NCBI GenBank assembly: GCA_025935925.1
Contig: JAICUI010000025.1
Span: forward strand, 1-42,222
From: Chloroflexota bacterium
GTDB lineage: Bacteria; Chloroflexota; Limnocylindria; Limnocylindrales; CSP1-4
DNA length: 42,222 nucleotides
Direction of reading: 5' to 3'
How positions within the stretch are numbered: the stretch's first letter is position 1; every line of letters begins with the position of its first letter. This document shows, piece by piece, positions 27,471-35,797 of this stretch. The notes beneath the pieces were generated by a model. That model was not told where the DNA came from. It saw only the letters and a list, made by a program, of their open reading frames with translations, and made no database searches. The translations under genes were made by a program, and so were the position numbers.

Positions 27471-28380
27471 CCGCTGCGGCGGCAGCGTCCGCCGCGGCAA
27501 GGGCCTCCGCCGCGTCCGGCCCATACGCGTCGTCGGGGAGCGGCCGGCGCCACGCCGTCGCCTCGGCGCCGAGCCGTTTGCCGCGCTCGACGGCCGCGAC
27601 GACATCGCGCGACGACCGCCACGCCTCCAGGAACCCGGCGATGAACGCGTCCCCGCAGCCGAGCGTCGTCCCTTCGACCGGCACAGCGTGCACGGGGATG
27701 AAGCGGTCGACGCCGCCCGGCCGACCGTCGAACACTCGAACGCCCTGCGACCCGAACGTCACGACCACGAGCTTCGCCTGGTCGTGCGCGATCGCCCGCA
27801 GCCCGCGCAGCTCGTCGTCGCGCGTGCGGCCCGGCCAGCCCACGAACCCGATGTCGACATCCGTCATCGTCCCCGCGAATCGCTGCAGCGTGTAGTGGCG
27901 GAACGACAGGAAGTCGGCGGTCACCTCGAGCCCCCGCGTCGCCCCGGCCGCGGCGAGGCGTCGCAGCTCGCGGATCCCGCCCTCCACGAGCACGACGTGG
28001 AGCGACGCGCCCTCGACGAGGCGCGCCTCCTCGTCGGGCGTCAGCCGGAACGTCTCCCACACGCCCTCGACGAAGTTGTCCATCCACGGCTGGAGGTCCG
28101 GCCGGATGGCGATGTCGATCGACGCCGATCGGCCGGTCGCGACCAGCCCGGGTTCGACCGCGATGCCATGCCGATCGAGGAACGCGCGGAACACCTCCGG
28201 CCGGTCGTCGCCGACCCGCGACAGGAGCCGGAACGGGATCCCGTCGCGCCGCCATCGCCACGCCATGTTCAGGACGCCACCGCCGGGGAGGACGAGGTCG
28301 TGCCCAACATAGATGTCGAGGCTCAGCGCGCCGAGCAGGAGCTGCGGCGCCTCCGCCGCCCCGGGGCGCGGTCCGGTCAC
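27463..28380 (-). CDS. PfkB-family (ribokinase-like) sugar or nucleoside kinase
   Basis: 305 residues. Phosphorylates a hydroxymethyl group of a sugar or nucleoside using ATP. LLLGALSLDIYVGHDLVLPGGG is the PfkB N-terminal motif, SRVGDDRPEVFRAFLDRHGI is typical, and GTTLGCGDAFIAGFLEAW is the C-terminal signature with catalytic base Asp244 (Cys replaces the usual Ala of GAGD). The Ala-rich C-terminus (AAADAAAAAGR) runs into the 22-bp repeats, so the end of the protein may have been shaped by repeat expansion. The GTG start overlaps the stop of the unknown upstream gene (GTGA), so both act in the same process. The substrate is unknown. Confidence 0.92.
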   Translation of the reverse strand: MTGPRPGAAEAPQLLLGALSLDIYVGHDLVLPGGGVLNMAWRWRRDGIPFRLLSRVGDDRPEVFRAFLDRHGIAVEPGLVATGRSASIDIAIRPDLQPWMDNFVEGVWETFRLTPDEEARLVEGASLHVVLVEGGIRELRRLAAAGATRGLEVTADFLSFRHYTLQRFAGTMTDVDIGFVGWPGRTRDDELRGLRAIAHDQAKLVVVTFGSQGVRVFDGRPGGVDRFIPVHAVPVEGTTLGCGDAFIAGFLEAWRSSRDVVAAVERGKRLGAEATAWRRPLPDDAYGPDAAEALAAADAAAAAGR

Positions 28381-29126
28381 AGCCCCGCGAGCGGCGTCGC
28401 GCGGCCCTCGCCCAGCGCGAGGAACCGGTCGTAGCGCACCTCGACCACCTTGCTCGACTGCCAGAACGCCTCCACCGACAGGTGGCCGCATCCCTCGGCG
28501 TGATACCACTCGCTCCGACCGGGAACCGAAACGAGGAGCGCCGGGTCGTGCGCCGGCACGACGGCGGGGCTCAGGGCGTACCCCGGCGAGTCGGGCTCGC
28601 GGATCTGGAGCAACCCGTCGCCCCGGAACCCGCGGGCGCGAGGCACGCGCTCGATCCGTCCTGTCCCGAGGTCGACCAGGTCGGCCGGCGCGGTGTCGGT
28701 GTCGGTCACCCACGGCCACGCCGGGTCGCCGACGAGCCCCGCGATCACCCGCCGGACCGCCACGTCCTGGTAGTGGTTCGCGACGGTGTGGGGCTGGTCG
28801 TAACCGTCGTCGTGCACGTTCTCGACCGCGTAGTCGTAGACGTTGCCGCAGCGCTCCACGAGGAACCGGACGAGGGACGGCCGCTCGAGGAGGTACGCGC
28901 GGTACGCGGCTTCGTACTCGAGGACCGCCTCCGCGAACGGCACCACCCGCCCGCGCACGATGTGCGACAGCCGCCACCCGTCGGCGCCGAACCGGCCGTC
29001 GAGCACGTCGCGCCAGCGGCGCTTGGCCTCGCCCGAGAACCCCGGGGTGCCGACCGGGATCCAGGTGTCGGCGAGGCGGGCCGTCGCGTCGGCGTCGAGC
29101 GCGTGCCACCAGCTCGTCCGGTCCAT
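28377..29126 (-). CDS. Conserved-looking protein of unknown function, partner of the PfkB kinase
   Basis: 249 residues, no signal peptide or membrane segment. I do not recognise the family. It is rich in Trp, His and Asp (MDRTSWWHALDADATARLAD, HIVRGRVVPFAEAVLEYEAA, DYAVENVHDDGYDQPHTVAN, SEWYHAEGCGHLSVEAFWQS). GC3-typical codon use and the 4-base overlap with the kinase gene support it as real. The N-terminal half looks helical and the C-terminal half beta-rich with short loops. A TACGCT box exactly six bases before the ATG marks it as the first, leaderless gene of the pair. An enzyme acting before or after the kinase is the simplest guess. Confidence 0.82.
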   Translation of the reverse strand: MDRTSWWHALDADATARLADTWIPVGTPGFSGEAKRRWRDVLDGRFGADGWRLSHIVRGRVVPFAEAVLEYEAAYRAYLLERPSLVRFLVERCGNVYDYAVENVHDDGYDQPHTVANHYQDVAVRRVIAGLVGDPAWPWVTDTDTAPADLVDLGTGRIERVPRARGFRGDGLLQIREPDSPGYALSPAVVPAHDPALLVSVPGRSEWYHAEGCGHLSVEAFWQSSKVVEVRYDRFLALGEGRATPLAGL

Positions 29127-29132
29127 CGGCGA

Positions 29133-29138
29133 AGCGTA
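29133..29138 (-). promoter_or_regulatory. Putative leaderless -10 box (TACGCT) of the unknown gene
   Basis: TACGCT on the minus strand, six bases, then ATG at 29126. There is no ribosome site. Confidence 0.6.
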
Positions 29139-29155
29139 CGCACTGCGGCCCACCC

Positions 29156-29161
29156 TAGACT
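29156..29161 (+). promoter_or_regulatory. Putative leaderless -10 box (TAGACT) of the trans-sulfuration gene
   Basis: TAGACT, seven bases, then ATG at 29169. It is divergent from the box at 29133-29138, so the two promoters share a 42-bp gap. Confidence 0.6.
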
Positions 29162-29168
29162 GGCCGTC

Positions 29169-30326
29169 ATGCGCGAACGAACGCACGGCAAGGGCTTCGC
29201 GACCCGGGCGATCCACGCGGGCGAAGGTCCCGATCCCGTGACCCACGCCCACAACACCCCGATCTACGCGACGGCCACGTTCGCGTTCGACACCGCGGCC
29301 GACAAGGAGGCGGCGGTCGACCGCGCGCTCGAGTGGAACCCCACGTCGTACTTCTATTCCCGGACCGGCAACCCGACCAACCGGGCGCTCGAGGAGAAGG
29401 TCGCCTCGCTCGAGGGCGCCGAGGACTGCGTCGTCTCGGCGTCCGGGATGGCGGCCGTGTCGGCGACGCTGTTCGCCCATCTCCGTGCCGGCGACCACGT
29501 GGTCCTGGGCGACGAGCTGTTCGCGATCACGAAGGTGCTGTGGGAGGAGGACCTGCCGCGGCGGGAGATCGGCGTGACACCGGTCGACATGACGGACCTC
29601 GCGGCGGTCGAGGCGGCGATCACCGACCGGACGCGCCTCGTGTTCCTCGAGACATCGACCAACCCGCGGCTGCGGATGCCGGACCTCGAGGCGATCGCCG
29701 GGCTCGCCCACCGGCGCGGGCTCATCGTCGTCGCCGACAACACGTTCCTCGGCCCGGCGCTGCTTCGTCCCCTCGAGCACGGGGCCGACATCGTCCTCCA
29801 CGCGGCGACGAAGTACCTCTCGGGCCACGGCGACGCCGTCAGCGGCGTCGTCTCCGGCGCGAAGCGGCTGATGGACCCGATCCGAAAGCAGGTCGACACG
29901 TTCGGCCAGGCGGCGAGCCCGTTCAACTCGTTCCTCGTGCTGCGCGGCGTCAGGACGCTGCCGCTCCGTTCCGCCGCCGGCTCGGCCAACGCCGCCGCGC
30001 TGGCGGCGTTCCTCGAGGGTCACGAGAAGGTCGAGTGGGTCCGGTACCCGGGGCTCGCCTCGCACCCGGACCACGCGGTCGCTGCGCGGCTGCTCGGCGG
30101 CCGGTTCGGCGCGATGGTGACGTTCAAGCCACGCGGCGGGCTGGATGCGATGGCCGCGTTCACCGACCACCTCGCGCTGTGCGACATCGCCGTGAGCCTC
30201 GGCGACGTGTACACGCTCGTCTATCCGCGTCCCAAGGACGGCGGGATCATCCGCGTGTCGGTCGGCTGCGAGGACCTCGACGACCTGGTCGACGACTTCG
30301 AGCGCGGGCTGTCGTTCGTCGGCTGA
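29169..30326 (+). CDS. Trans-sulfuration family PLP enzyme (cystathionine gamma-synthase/lyase type)
   Basis: 385 residues. Makes or breaks cystathionine-like thioethers, or releases methanethiol, depending on the member. FATRAIHAGEGPDPVTHAHNTPIYATATFAF, YSRTGNPTNRALEEKVASLEGAEDCVVSASGMAA, VFLETSTNPRLRMPDLEAIA, VADNTFLGPALLRPLEHGADIVLHAATKYLSGHGD (PLP Lys215) and the C-terminal IIRVSVGCEDLDDLVDDFERGL all fit the Cys/Met metabolism family. Cystathionine gamma-synthase, gamma-lyase, O-acetylhomoserine sulfhydrylase and methionine gamma-lyase cannot be separated by eye. It is monocistronic and converges on the phosphorylase gene. Confidence 0.95.
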   Translation: MRERTHGKGFATRAIHAGEGPDPVTHAHNTPIYATATFAFDTAADKEAAVDRALEWNPTSYFYSRTGNPTNRALEEKVASLEGAEDCVVSASGMAAVSATLFAHLRAGDHVVLGDELFAITKVLWEEDLPRREIGVTPVDMTDLAAVEAAITDRTRLVFLETSTNPRLRMPDLEAIAGLAHRRGLIVVADNTFLGPALLRPLEHGADIVLHAATKYLSGHGDAVSGVVSGAKRLMDPIRKQVDTFGQAASPFNSFLVLRGVRTLPLRSAAGSANAAALAAFLEGHEKVEWVRYPGLASHPDHAVAARLLGGRFGAMVTFKPRGGLDAMAAFTDHLALCDIAVSLGDVYTLVYPRPKDGGIIRVSVGCEDLDDLVDDFERGLSFVG

Positions 30327-30344
30327 CGGCCGCTCCCGCCGGAT

Positions 30345-31109
30345 TCAGCCCCGGCCGAGCGCTGCGGCCGCCTTCAGCGCCGCGCCGATCGTCAGATCCA
30401 CCCGGCGGGTGACCTCGTCCTCGGGCGGCCGGAACCAGGCGTCCTTGCCCTCCTCGGTCTCGGCCGGGTCCTCGAGCGTGTCGGACACGGTGAGGATCGT
30501 CCCCGCGCGGACCAGTCGCCCCTTCGCCCGCTCGCGCATGGCCAGCAGGAAGATCGCCGCGCTCTCCATCTCCACCCCGAGGTAGCCGCGCCGGCCCCAG
30601 CGCACCGCGCCTTCGGGGTGCGGGTCGTAGAACACGTCGCTGGTGATGATGGGCCCCACGTGCGTCACGAGCCCCTCGGCGACCGCCGCGTCGCGCAGCG
30701 CGTTGACCACGTCCCAGTCCGCCGTCGGCGCCGTCGCCTCGCCGCCGCCCAGGATCGCGTTGATGCCCGTGTGCCCGGCCGCCGCCAGCGCGACGATCGC
30801 ATCGCCGATCCCCGTCCCGCGGTAGCCGCCCGTCGTGCCGACACGGATGAACGTCTCCACGCCGAGCATGAGGAGCTCCTCCATGACGATCGACGTCGTC
30901 GGCGTGCCCATCATCGTCGTCTGCACCGACACCGGGACGCCGTCGACCGTGCCGGTGTAGCCGAGCAGCCCGCGATGCTCGGAGACGAGCCGGCTGTGCT
31001 CGACCCCGCCGTCGAAACGGGCCGCGATCCGCGTGGCGCGGTTGGGGTCGCCGGGGAGGAGGACGACCTTGGCGAGGTCGCCCGGCTGGGCGGTGATGTG
31101 GATGGGCAT
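30345..31109 (-). CDS. Purine nucleoside/uridine phosphorylase (PNP_UDP_1, DeoD/Udp type)
   Basis: 254 residues. Splits nucleosides with phosphate into base and ribose-1-phosphate. It opens PIHITAQPGDLAKVVLLPGDPNRATRIA (GDPxR phosphate motif), with FIRVGTTGGYRGTGIGD and GYLGVEMESAAIFLLA (ribose-contacting Met-Glu), ending with ILTVSDTLEDPAE. The length and TGGY region fit trimeric or hexameric family 1 enzymes. Purine versus uridine preference is uncertain. GCGGAGG six bases before the ATG supports the start. It is placed beside the nucleoside importer and hydrolase operon but on the opposite strand, so it is probably part of the same salvage function. Confidence 0.93.
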   Translation of the reverse strand: MPIHITAQPGDLAKVVLLPGDPNRATRIAARFDGGVEHSRLVSEHRGLLGYTGTVDGVPVSVQTTMMGTPTTSIVMEELLMLGVETFIRVGTTGGYRGTGIGDAIVALAAAGHTGINAILGGGEATAPTADWDVVNALRDAAVAEGLVTHVGPIITSDVFYDPHPEGAVRWGRRGYLGVEMESAAIFLLAMRERAKGRLVRAGTILTVSDTLEDPAETEEGKDAWFRPPEDEVTRRVDLTIGAALKAAAALGRG

Positions 31110-31146
31110 CGACGGCCTCCGCGACGGGTCGGGTGGGGACCGCGCC

Positions 31147-31152
31147 AGTATG
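31147..31152 (-). promoter_or_regulatory. Putative -10 box (CATACT) of the phosphorylase gene
   Basis: CATACT on the minus strand gives a predicted leader of about 30 bases that carries the GGAGG ribosome site of the phosphorylase. Confidence 0.4.
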
Positions 31153-31176
31153 CCGTGCGGGTACGAGCCCGGGCGG

Positions 31177-31671
31177 TCAGCCTCCGGAGGCCGCCAGCCG
31201 CTCGGCCTCGATGGACGTGCAGCGGTCCATCACGACCCGCAGCCCGGCGTCGTCGGCAATCCGCCCCGCCTCGAGGTTCGCGATCCCGAGCTGGAGCCAC
31301 AGGACCTTCGCGCCGACCTCGACCGCCTCGCGCGCGTGCGCGACACACTGGTCCGCGCGCCGGAACACGTCGACCACGTCGACCGGGCCGGTCGCGTCGA
31401 CGGCCGCGGCGAGCGACGCGTAGCAGGGCAGGCCGTCGATGGCGTCCACGGTCGGGTTCACGGCGACGACGTCGTACCCGAGCCGGCGCAGGTTGTGGAG
31501 GACGCCGTTCGACGCCCGATACGGCTGCTGCGAGGCGCCGACGATGGCGATCCGGGGTCGGCCGCGGAGCAGCTCCGCGATCGCGGGGCGGTCCATCAGC
31601 GGCACCGGCGACCGGCCTTCCTGGACCTCGATGAGGTCCGCGACCGCCGCTCGATCCGTCTCCCACATCAC
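31177..31671 (-). CDS. CoA-binding domain protein (YccU-like)
   Basis: 164 residues, cytoplasmic. A Rossmann fold like the CoA-binding domain of succinyl-CoA ligase: IAIVGASQQPYRASNGVLHNLRRLGYDVVAVNP, then ATGPVDVVDVFRRADQCVAHAREAVEVGAKVLWLQLGI and the C-terminal GLRVVMDRCTSIEAERL, a standard ending of stand-alone CoA-binding proteins. The true activity of the family is unknown; protein deacylation partners or CoA sensing have been suggested. The GTG at 31671 is chosen because TAGCCT lies six bases before it. ATG, the next codon, is the alternative. Confidence 0.92.
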   Translation of the reverse strand: MMWETDRAAVADLIEVQEGRSPVPLMDRPAIAELLRGRPRIAIVGASQQPYRASNGVLHNLRRLGYDVVAVNPTVDAIDGLPCYASLAAAVDATGPVDVVDVFRRADQCVAHAREAVEVGAKVLWLQLGIANLEAGRIADDAGLRVVMDRCTSIEAERLAASGG

Positions 31672-31677
31672 GTTCCG

Positions 31678-31683
31678 AGGCTA
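31678..31683 (-). promoter_or_regulatory. Putative leaderless -10 box (TAGCCT) of the CoA-binding gene
   Basis: TAGCCT on the minus strand, six bases, then GTG at 31671. Confidence 0.6.
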
Positions 31684-31720
31684 CCTCCGCGCACGGCCAC
31701 GACAGGTTGCAGGTTCGCGC

Positions 31721-31726
31721 TACAGT
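31721..31726 (+). promoter_or_regulatory. Putative -10 box (TACAGT) of the nucleoside importer operon
   Basis: TACAGT would start transcription near 31732, giving a leader of about 50 bases with AGGAGGAG. No matching -35 box is seen. Confidence 0.4.
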
Positions 31727-31781
31727 ACGGCAGGCCCGGACCCGTGCCGAGGGACCCCGGGATCGCAGGAGGAGTTTCGAG

Positions 31782-32969
31782 TTGCAGGTTTCCAGCAGGC
31801 TGATCGCCCTCGGTGCGGCGTCGGCCATCCTCATCGCGGCGTGTTCGGGCGGGTCGGCGACCACGGCCCCGACCACGGCGCCGAGCACGGCCCCGTCGAC
31901 CGCGGCGTCGTCGGCACCGGAGAGCATGGCGCCCGAGAGCGGAGCTCCCGGGAGCGCGGCCCCCTCGGCCGAGGCCTCGGGTGGCGCCGTCAACACCGAC
32001 TGGAAGGCGTGCGTCGCGTTCGACACCGGCGGCCTCGGTGACAAGGGCTTCAACGACCTCGCCAAGAAGGGCCTCGACGACGCGAAGGCGCTCGGCTACG
32101 ACACGGCCTACAGCGAGGCGCAGGGCGCGACGGACTACGCCGCGAACATCCAGCGGCTGATCGACGAGGGCTGCAAGACCATCGTCACCGTCGGCTTCAA
32201 CCAGGCCCAGGCGACGGTCGATGCCACGCTCGCCAACCCGGACATCTCGTTCGCCCAGGTCGACGCGACGTGGGACGAGGCGACCAACGGCAAGACCCCG
32301 GCCAACTTCACCGGCCTCGACTTCCAGATCGACGAGGCCGCGACGCTCGCCGGCTACGTCGCCGCAGGCTTCAGCCAGAGCAAGGTCATCGGGACCTACG
32401 GCGGCCAGCAGTTCCCGGGTGTCACCCGGTTCATGGACGGCTACTACGCCGGCATCAAGATCTACAACGAGAAGAAGGGCGCCACCGTCAAGCTCCTCGG
32501 CTGGGATGCCGCGAAGCAGACCGGTACCTTCGTCGGCGGCGACAACCCCTGGGGCGACCCGGCCAAGGGTGAGCAGCTCGCCAAGACGTTCGAGGACCAG
32601 GGCGCCGACATCGTCGGTCCGGTCGCGGGCGCGACGGGCAACGGCACCATCAAGGCCATGCTCGCCGCCAACAAGTGGGCGATCGGCGTCGACACCGACC
32701 AGGCCCTCTCGCTCGCCGAGTACAGCAAGGCGATCCTGACCTCCGCGCAGAAGGTCATCGACGTCGCCGTGCTCGAGACGATCAAGAAGAACTCCGGTGG
32801 CGACACCGGCGGCGAGAACTTCGAGGGCACGCTCGCGAACGGCGGCGTGACGCTCGCGCCGTACCACGATCTCGACTCGCAGGTCCCCGCGGATCTCAAG
32901 GCCGAGGTCGACCAGCTGAAGGCGGACATCGCCTCCGGCACGATCAAGATCGCCGACTACCTCAAGTAG
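31782..32969 (+). CDS. BMP-family nucleoside-binding lipoprotein
   Basis: 395 residues from TTG at 31782, decided by AGGAGGAG seven bases upstream. The signal peptide ends LIAAC with lipidated Cys21; a Thr/Ala/Pro linker follows to about residue 70. The mature part has CVAFDTGGLGDKGFNDLAKKGLDDA (BMP/PnrA ligand motif), ATDYAANIQRLIDEGCKTIVTVGF, the FTGLDFQIDEAATLAGYVAA helix, VIGTYGGQQFPGVTRFMDGYYAGI and WAIGVDTDQALSLAEYS. PnrA/BmpA/YufN relatives bind purine or pyrimidine nucleosides. The neighbouring hydrolase and phosphorylase support nucleosides as ligand. It is the first gene of the operon, with a hairpin after it. Confidence 0.95.
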   Translation: MQVSSRLIALGAASAILIAACSGGSATTAPTTAPSTAPSTAASSAPESMAPESGAPGSAAPSAEASGGAVNTDWKACVAFDTGGLGDKGFNDLAKKGLDDAKALGYDTAYSEAQGATDYAANIQRLIDEGCKTIVTVGFNQAQATVDATLANPDISFAQVDATWDEATNGKTPANFTGLDFQIDEAATLAGYVAAGFSQSKVIGTYGGQQFPGVTRFMDGYYAGIKIYNEKKGATVKLLGWDAAKQTGTFVGGDNPWGDPAKGEQLAKTFEDQGADIVGPVAGATGNGTIKAMLAANKWAIGVDTDQALSLAEYSKAILTSAQKVIDVAVLETIKKNSGGDTGGENFEGTLANGGVTLAPYHDLDSQVPADLKAEVDQLKADIASGTIKIADYLK

Positions 32970-32993
32970 CGCGGTCTCGACCCAGGAGCGCCT

Positions 32994-33027
32994 GCCCGCC
33001 CGCCCCGGTTTCCCGGGGCGGGCGGGC
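32994..33027 (+). other. Perfect 15-bp stem-loop after the nucleoside-binding protein gene
   Basis: The arms 32994-33008 (GCCCGCCCGCCCCGG) and 33013-33027 have a TTTC loop, 24 bases after the stop. There is no T run. It sits in the same place as the hairpins in the two other importer operons. Confidence 0.8.
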
Positions 33028-33080
33028 GCCTATCGACCCCGATCATCCCCGACTGACCCCCGAGGAGGCCCTGCCGCTCC

Positions 33081-34586
33081 ATGCGCCTCGAGCTCAGGGA
33101 CATCACCAAGCGGTTCCCGGGCGTCCTCGCCAACGACCGGATCTCGATCTCCGCCGACCGCGGACAGGTGCTCGGCCTGCTCGGCGAGAACGGGGCCGGC
33201 AAGTCGACGCTCATGAACATCCTGTCCGGCCTGTACAAGCCGGACTCGGGCGAGATCCTGATCGACGAAACGCCGCGCACGTTCACGGATCCGCGCCAGG
33301 CGATCGAAGCCGGGATCGGGATGGTCCACCAGCACTTCCAGCTCGTGCCCGTGTTCGACGTGGTCGAGGCCGTCGCGCTCGGCGCGGAGAGCGTCAGCGG
33401 TCCGCTCGGCTCGTTCGACCGCAAGACGGCCCGGGCGCGCGTGCTCGAGCTGTCGCAGCAGTACCGGCTGAACGTGAACCCGGACGCGAAGATCGAGGAC
33501 CTGCCGGTCGGCGTGCGCCAGCGCGTCGAGATCCTGAAGGCGCTCTACCGCAAGAGCGACATCCTCGTCCTCGACGAGCCGTCGGCCGTGCTGACGCCGT
33601 TCGAGACGGAGGAGCTGTTCGGGATCATCCGCGGCCTGGCCAAGGACGGCACGACGATCATCTTCATCACCCACAAGCTGAACGAGGTCCTCGAGGTCGC
33701 GGACAAGATCACCGTCCTGCGCCGGGGCCGCGTGGCGGGCACGGTCGACCCGAAGGAGGCGACGCGCGAGCGGCTCGCGAACCTCATGGTCGGCCGCGAC
33801 GTCGAGCTGACCGTCGCCAAGGGACCCGCGCAGCCGCGCGACGTCGTCCTCGAGCTGTCCGACCTGCACGTCCGCGACGACCGGGGCCACATGGCGGTCA
33901 ACGGCGTGGCGCTCCAGATCCGGGCCGGCGAGATCCTCGCGCTCGCGGGCGTCCAGGGCAACGGCCAGACGGAGCTCGTCGAGGCGATCGTCGGGCTCCG
34001 TGCCGTCGATTCGGGCGACATCACGATCGACGGCAAGTCCGTCACGAAGTCGACGCCCCGCCAGATCGCGGACCTCGGTGTGGCGCACGTGCCCGAGGAC
34101 CGCAACCGCGACGGCCTCATCGGCGCGATGACCGTGGCCGAGAACTTCATCCTCGACACGTACCACCGCGAGCCGTACAGCAACGGCATCCGCCTCAACC
34201 GCCAGGCGATCGACGAGCGCGCCGCGGTCGCGGTCAAGGACTACGACGTCCGGACGCCGTCGATTCACACCTACGCCGGCTCGCTGTCGGGCGGCAACCA
34301 GCAGAAGGTCGTCGTCGCGCGCGAGTTCAGCCGGCCCGTCCGGCTCGTCATCGCGGCGCAGCCGACCCGCGGGCTCGACGTTGGCAGCATCGAGTACATC
34401 CACAAGCGGATGGTCGAGCAGCGCGACCAGGGCGCCGCGGTCCTGATCGTGAGCACGGAGCTCGACGAGGTCCTGGCGGTCGGCGACCGGGTCGCGGTCA
34501 TGCAGGGCGGCGAGATCGTCGGCGTGGTCGACGGCGACGACGCCACCTACGAGAAGGTCGGCATGCTGATGGGAGGCGTGCATTGA
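33081..34586 (+). CDS. Nucleoside ABC transporter ATPase, double-domain (YufO/RbsA type)
   Basis: 501 residues with two fused ATPase domains. The first has Walker A GENGAGKST, Q-loop MVHQHFQLVPVF, a degenerate signature LPVGVRQRVEIL and Walker B ILVLDEPSAVLTP. The second has the altered Walker A GVQGNGQTEL, an intact LSGGNQQKVVVAREF and AAQPTRGLDVGS. This asymmetry is normal in the ribose/nucleoside group: only one fully active site is expected. MVHQHF is specific for the BMP-linked subgroup. The AGGAGG site is 12 bases before the ATG, longer than usual. Its TGA overlaps the TTG start of the next gene (TTGA). Confidence 0.96.
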   Translation: MRLELRDITKRFPGVLANDRISISADRGQVLGLLGENGAGKSTLMNILSGLYKPDSGEILIDETPRTFTDPRQAIEAGIGMVHQHFQLVPVFDVVEAVALGAESVSGPLGSFDRKTARARVLELSQQYRLNVNPDAKIEDLPVGVRQRVEILKALYRKSDILVLDEPSAVLTPFETEELFGIIRGLAKDGTTIIFITHKLNEVLEVADKITVLRRGRVAGTVDPKEATRERLANLMVGRDVELTVAKGPAQPRDVVLELSDLHVRDDRGHMAVNGVALQIRAGEILALAGVQGNGQTELVEAIVGLRAVDSGDITIDGKSVTKSTPRQIADLGVAHVPEDRNRDGLIGAMTVAENFILDTYHREPYSNGIRLNRQAIDERAAVAVKDYDVRTPSIHTYAGSLSGGNQQKVVVAREFSRPVRLVIAAQPTRGLDVGSIEYIHKRMVEQRDQGAAVLIVSTELDEVLAVGDRVAVMQGGEIVGVVDGDDATYEKVGMLMGGVH

Positions 34587-35797
34587 GCCGCGCGACGCGG
34601 GCGCTGCGCCCGGCCGTCACCCCGATCCTCGCCATCGTGACGGCGTTCATCGTCGGGTCGATCTTCATCCTCATCACGGACTTCAACAACCTGTCCAAGC
34701 TCGGGACCGACCCGGCGGCGGCCATCGGCGGCGCGCTCGGCCTCATCGGCCAGGCCTACTACGCGATGGTCACGGGCGCCCTCGGCGACCCGGACAAGGT
34801 CGGCACCGCGATCACGTCGCCCACCGCGCGCAGCGTCGCCACCGCGATCCGGCCGCTCACCGAGACGCTCGTCGCCGCGAGCCCGTTGATCTTCTGCGGC
34901 CTGGCGGTCGCGATCTCGTTCCGGAGCGGCGTGTTCAACATCGGCGTCGAGGGCCAGTACGTGCTCGGCGCGTTCGGCGCGACGGTCGTCGCGATCCTGC
35001 TCAAGGACACGGTCCCGGCGGCCGTGATCCTCGTCGCCGCGACCATCGGCGGCGTCCTGACGGGCGCCCTGTGGGGGTTCATCCCGGGGTTCCTCAAGGC
35101 GAAGGCCGGCGCCCACGAGGTCATCACGACGATCATGCTCAACTACGTGGCCGCGCAGGTCGTGCTGTTCGGCCTGCGGTCGGACTTCCTGCGGAAGGCC
35201 GGCAGCTCGGAGCCGATCTCCAAGGTGCTCGACTTCGTGCGCGTCCCGGTGCTGATCCCGCTGCCCGCCCTGCGGCTCCACTGGGGCTTCGTGCTTGCCC
35301 TCGCGATGGCCGTCGTCGTGTCGTGGTTCCTGTTCAAGACGACCAAGGGCTTCGAGCTGCGCGCCTCGGGCTTCAACATGCACGCCGCCCGCTACGCCGG
35401 GATGAGCGCGACGGGCTCGATCATCCTCGCGATGACGCTGTCCGGCGGGCTCGCCGCGCTCGGTGGCTCGATGGCGGTCCTGGGCGACGTCACCCAGATG
35501 TCGAACGACATCAGCACGGGCGTCGGCTTCACCGCGATCGCGCTGGCCCTCCTCGCCGGCAACCGGCCGCTGGGCATCGTGGTCGCGTCGCTCCTGTTCG
35601 GCGCCCTCAGCAACGGCGGCCACCTGATGGGCATCAAGACCGGCATCCCGGCCGACCTGATCATCTTCATCGAGGCCCTCGTGATCATGTTCGTGGCGGC
35701 ACCCGGGCTCATCCGCTGGCTGTACCGCTTCGACGCGACGCGGATGCCCAAACGGTTCGACGACAACGCGGCCGCGAAGGAGGGGAGCGCCGCATGA
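34583..35797 (+). CDS. Nucleoside ABC transporter permease (YufP type)
   Basis: 404 residues from TTG at 34583, which overlaps the ATPase stop and has GGGAGG about seven bases upstream; no better start exists. About eight to ten membrane segments. SGVFNIGVEGQYVLGAFGA and AKAGAHEVITTIMLNYVAAQ are the family motifs (branched-chain/ribose-type permease fold). The C-terminal part has VGFTAIALALLAGNRPLGIV. It pairs with the next permease. The charged C-terminus (RFDATRMPKRFDDN) is cytoplasmic. Confidence 0.96.
   Translation: MSRATRALRPAVTPILAIVTAFIVGSIFILITDFNNLSKLGTDPAAAIGGALGLIGQAYYAMVTGALGDPDKVGTAITSPTARSVATAIRPLTETLVAASPLIFCGLAVAISFRSGVFNIGVEGQYVLGAFGATVVAILLKDTVPAAVILVAATIGGVLTGALWGFIPGFLKAKAGAHEVITTIMLNYVAAQVVLFGLRSDFLRKAGSSEPISKVLDFVRVPVLIPLPALRLHWGFVLALAMAVVVSWFLFKTTKGFELRASGFNMHAARYAGMSATGSIILAMTLSGGLAALGGSMAVLGDVTQMSNDISTGVGFTAIALALLAGNRPLGIVVASLLFGALSNGGHLMGIKTGIPADLIIFIEALVIMFVAAPGLIRWLYRFDATRMPKRFDDNAAAKEGSAA

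Noticed and set aside
31707-31781. ATG at 31707 extended frame as start of the BMP lipoprotein
   Set aside because: It adds an Arg-rich stretch before the signal peptide. The TTG at 31782 has AGGAGGAG at seven bases and gives a normal lipoprotein signal.
31706-31790. The 10-base word GTTGCAGGTT occurring twice before the BMP gene
   Set aside because: Only two copies at an irregular distance, one of them overlapping the start codon. Chance is the simpler explanation.
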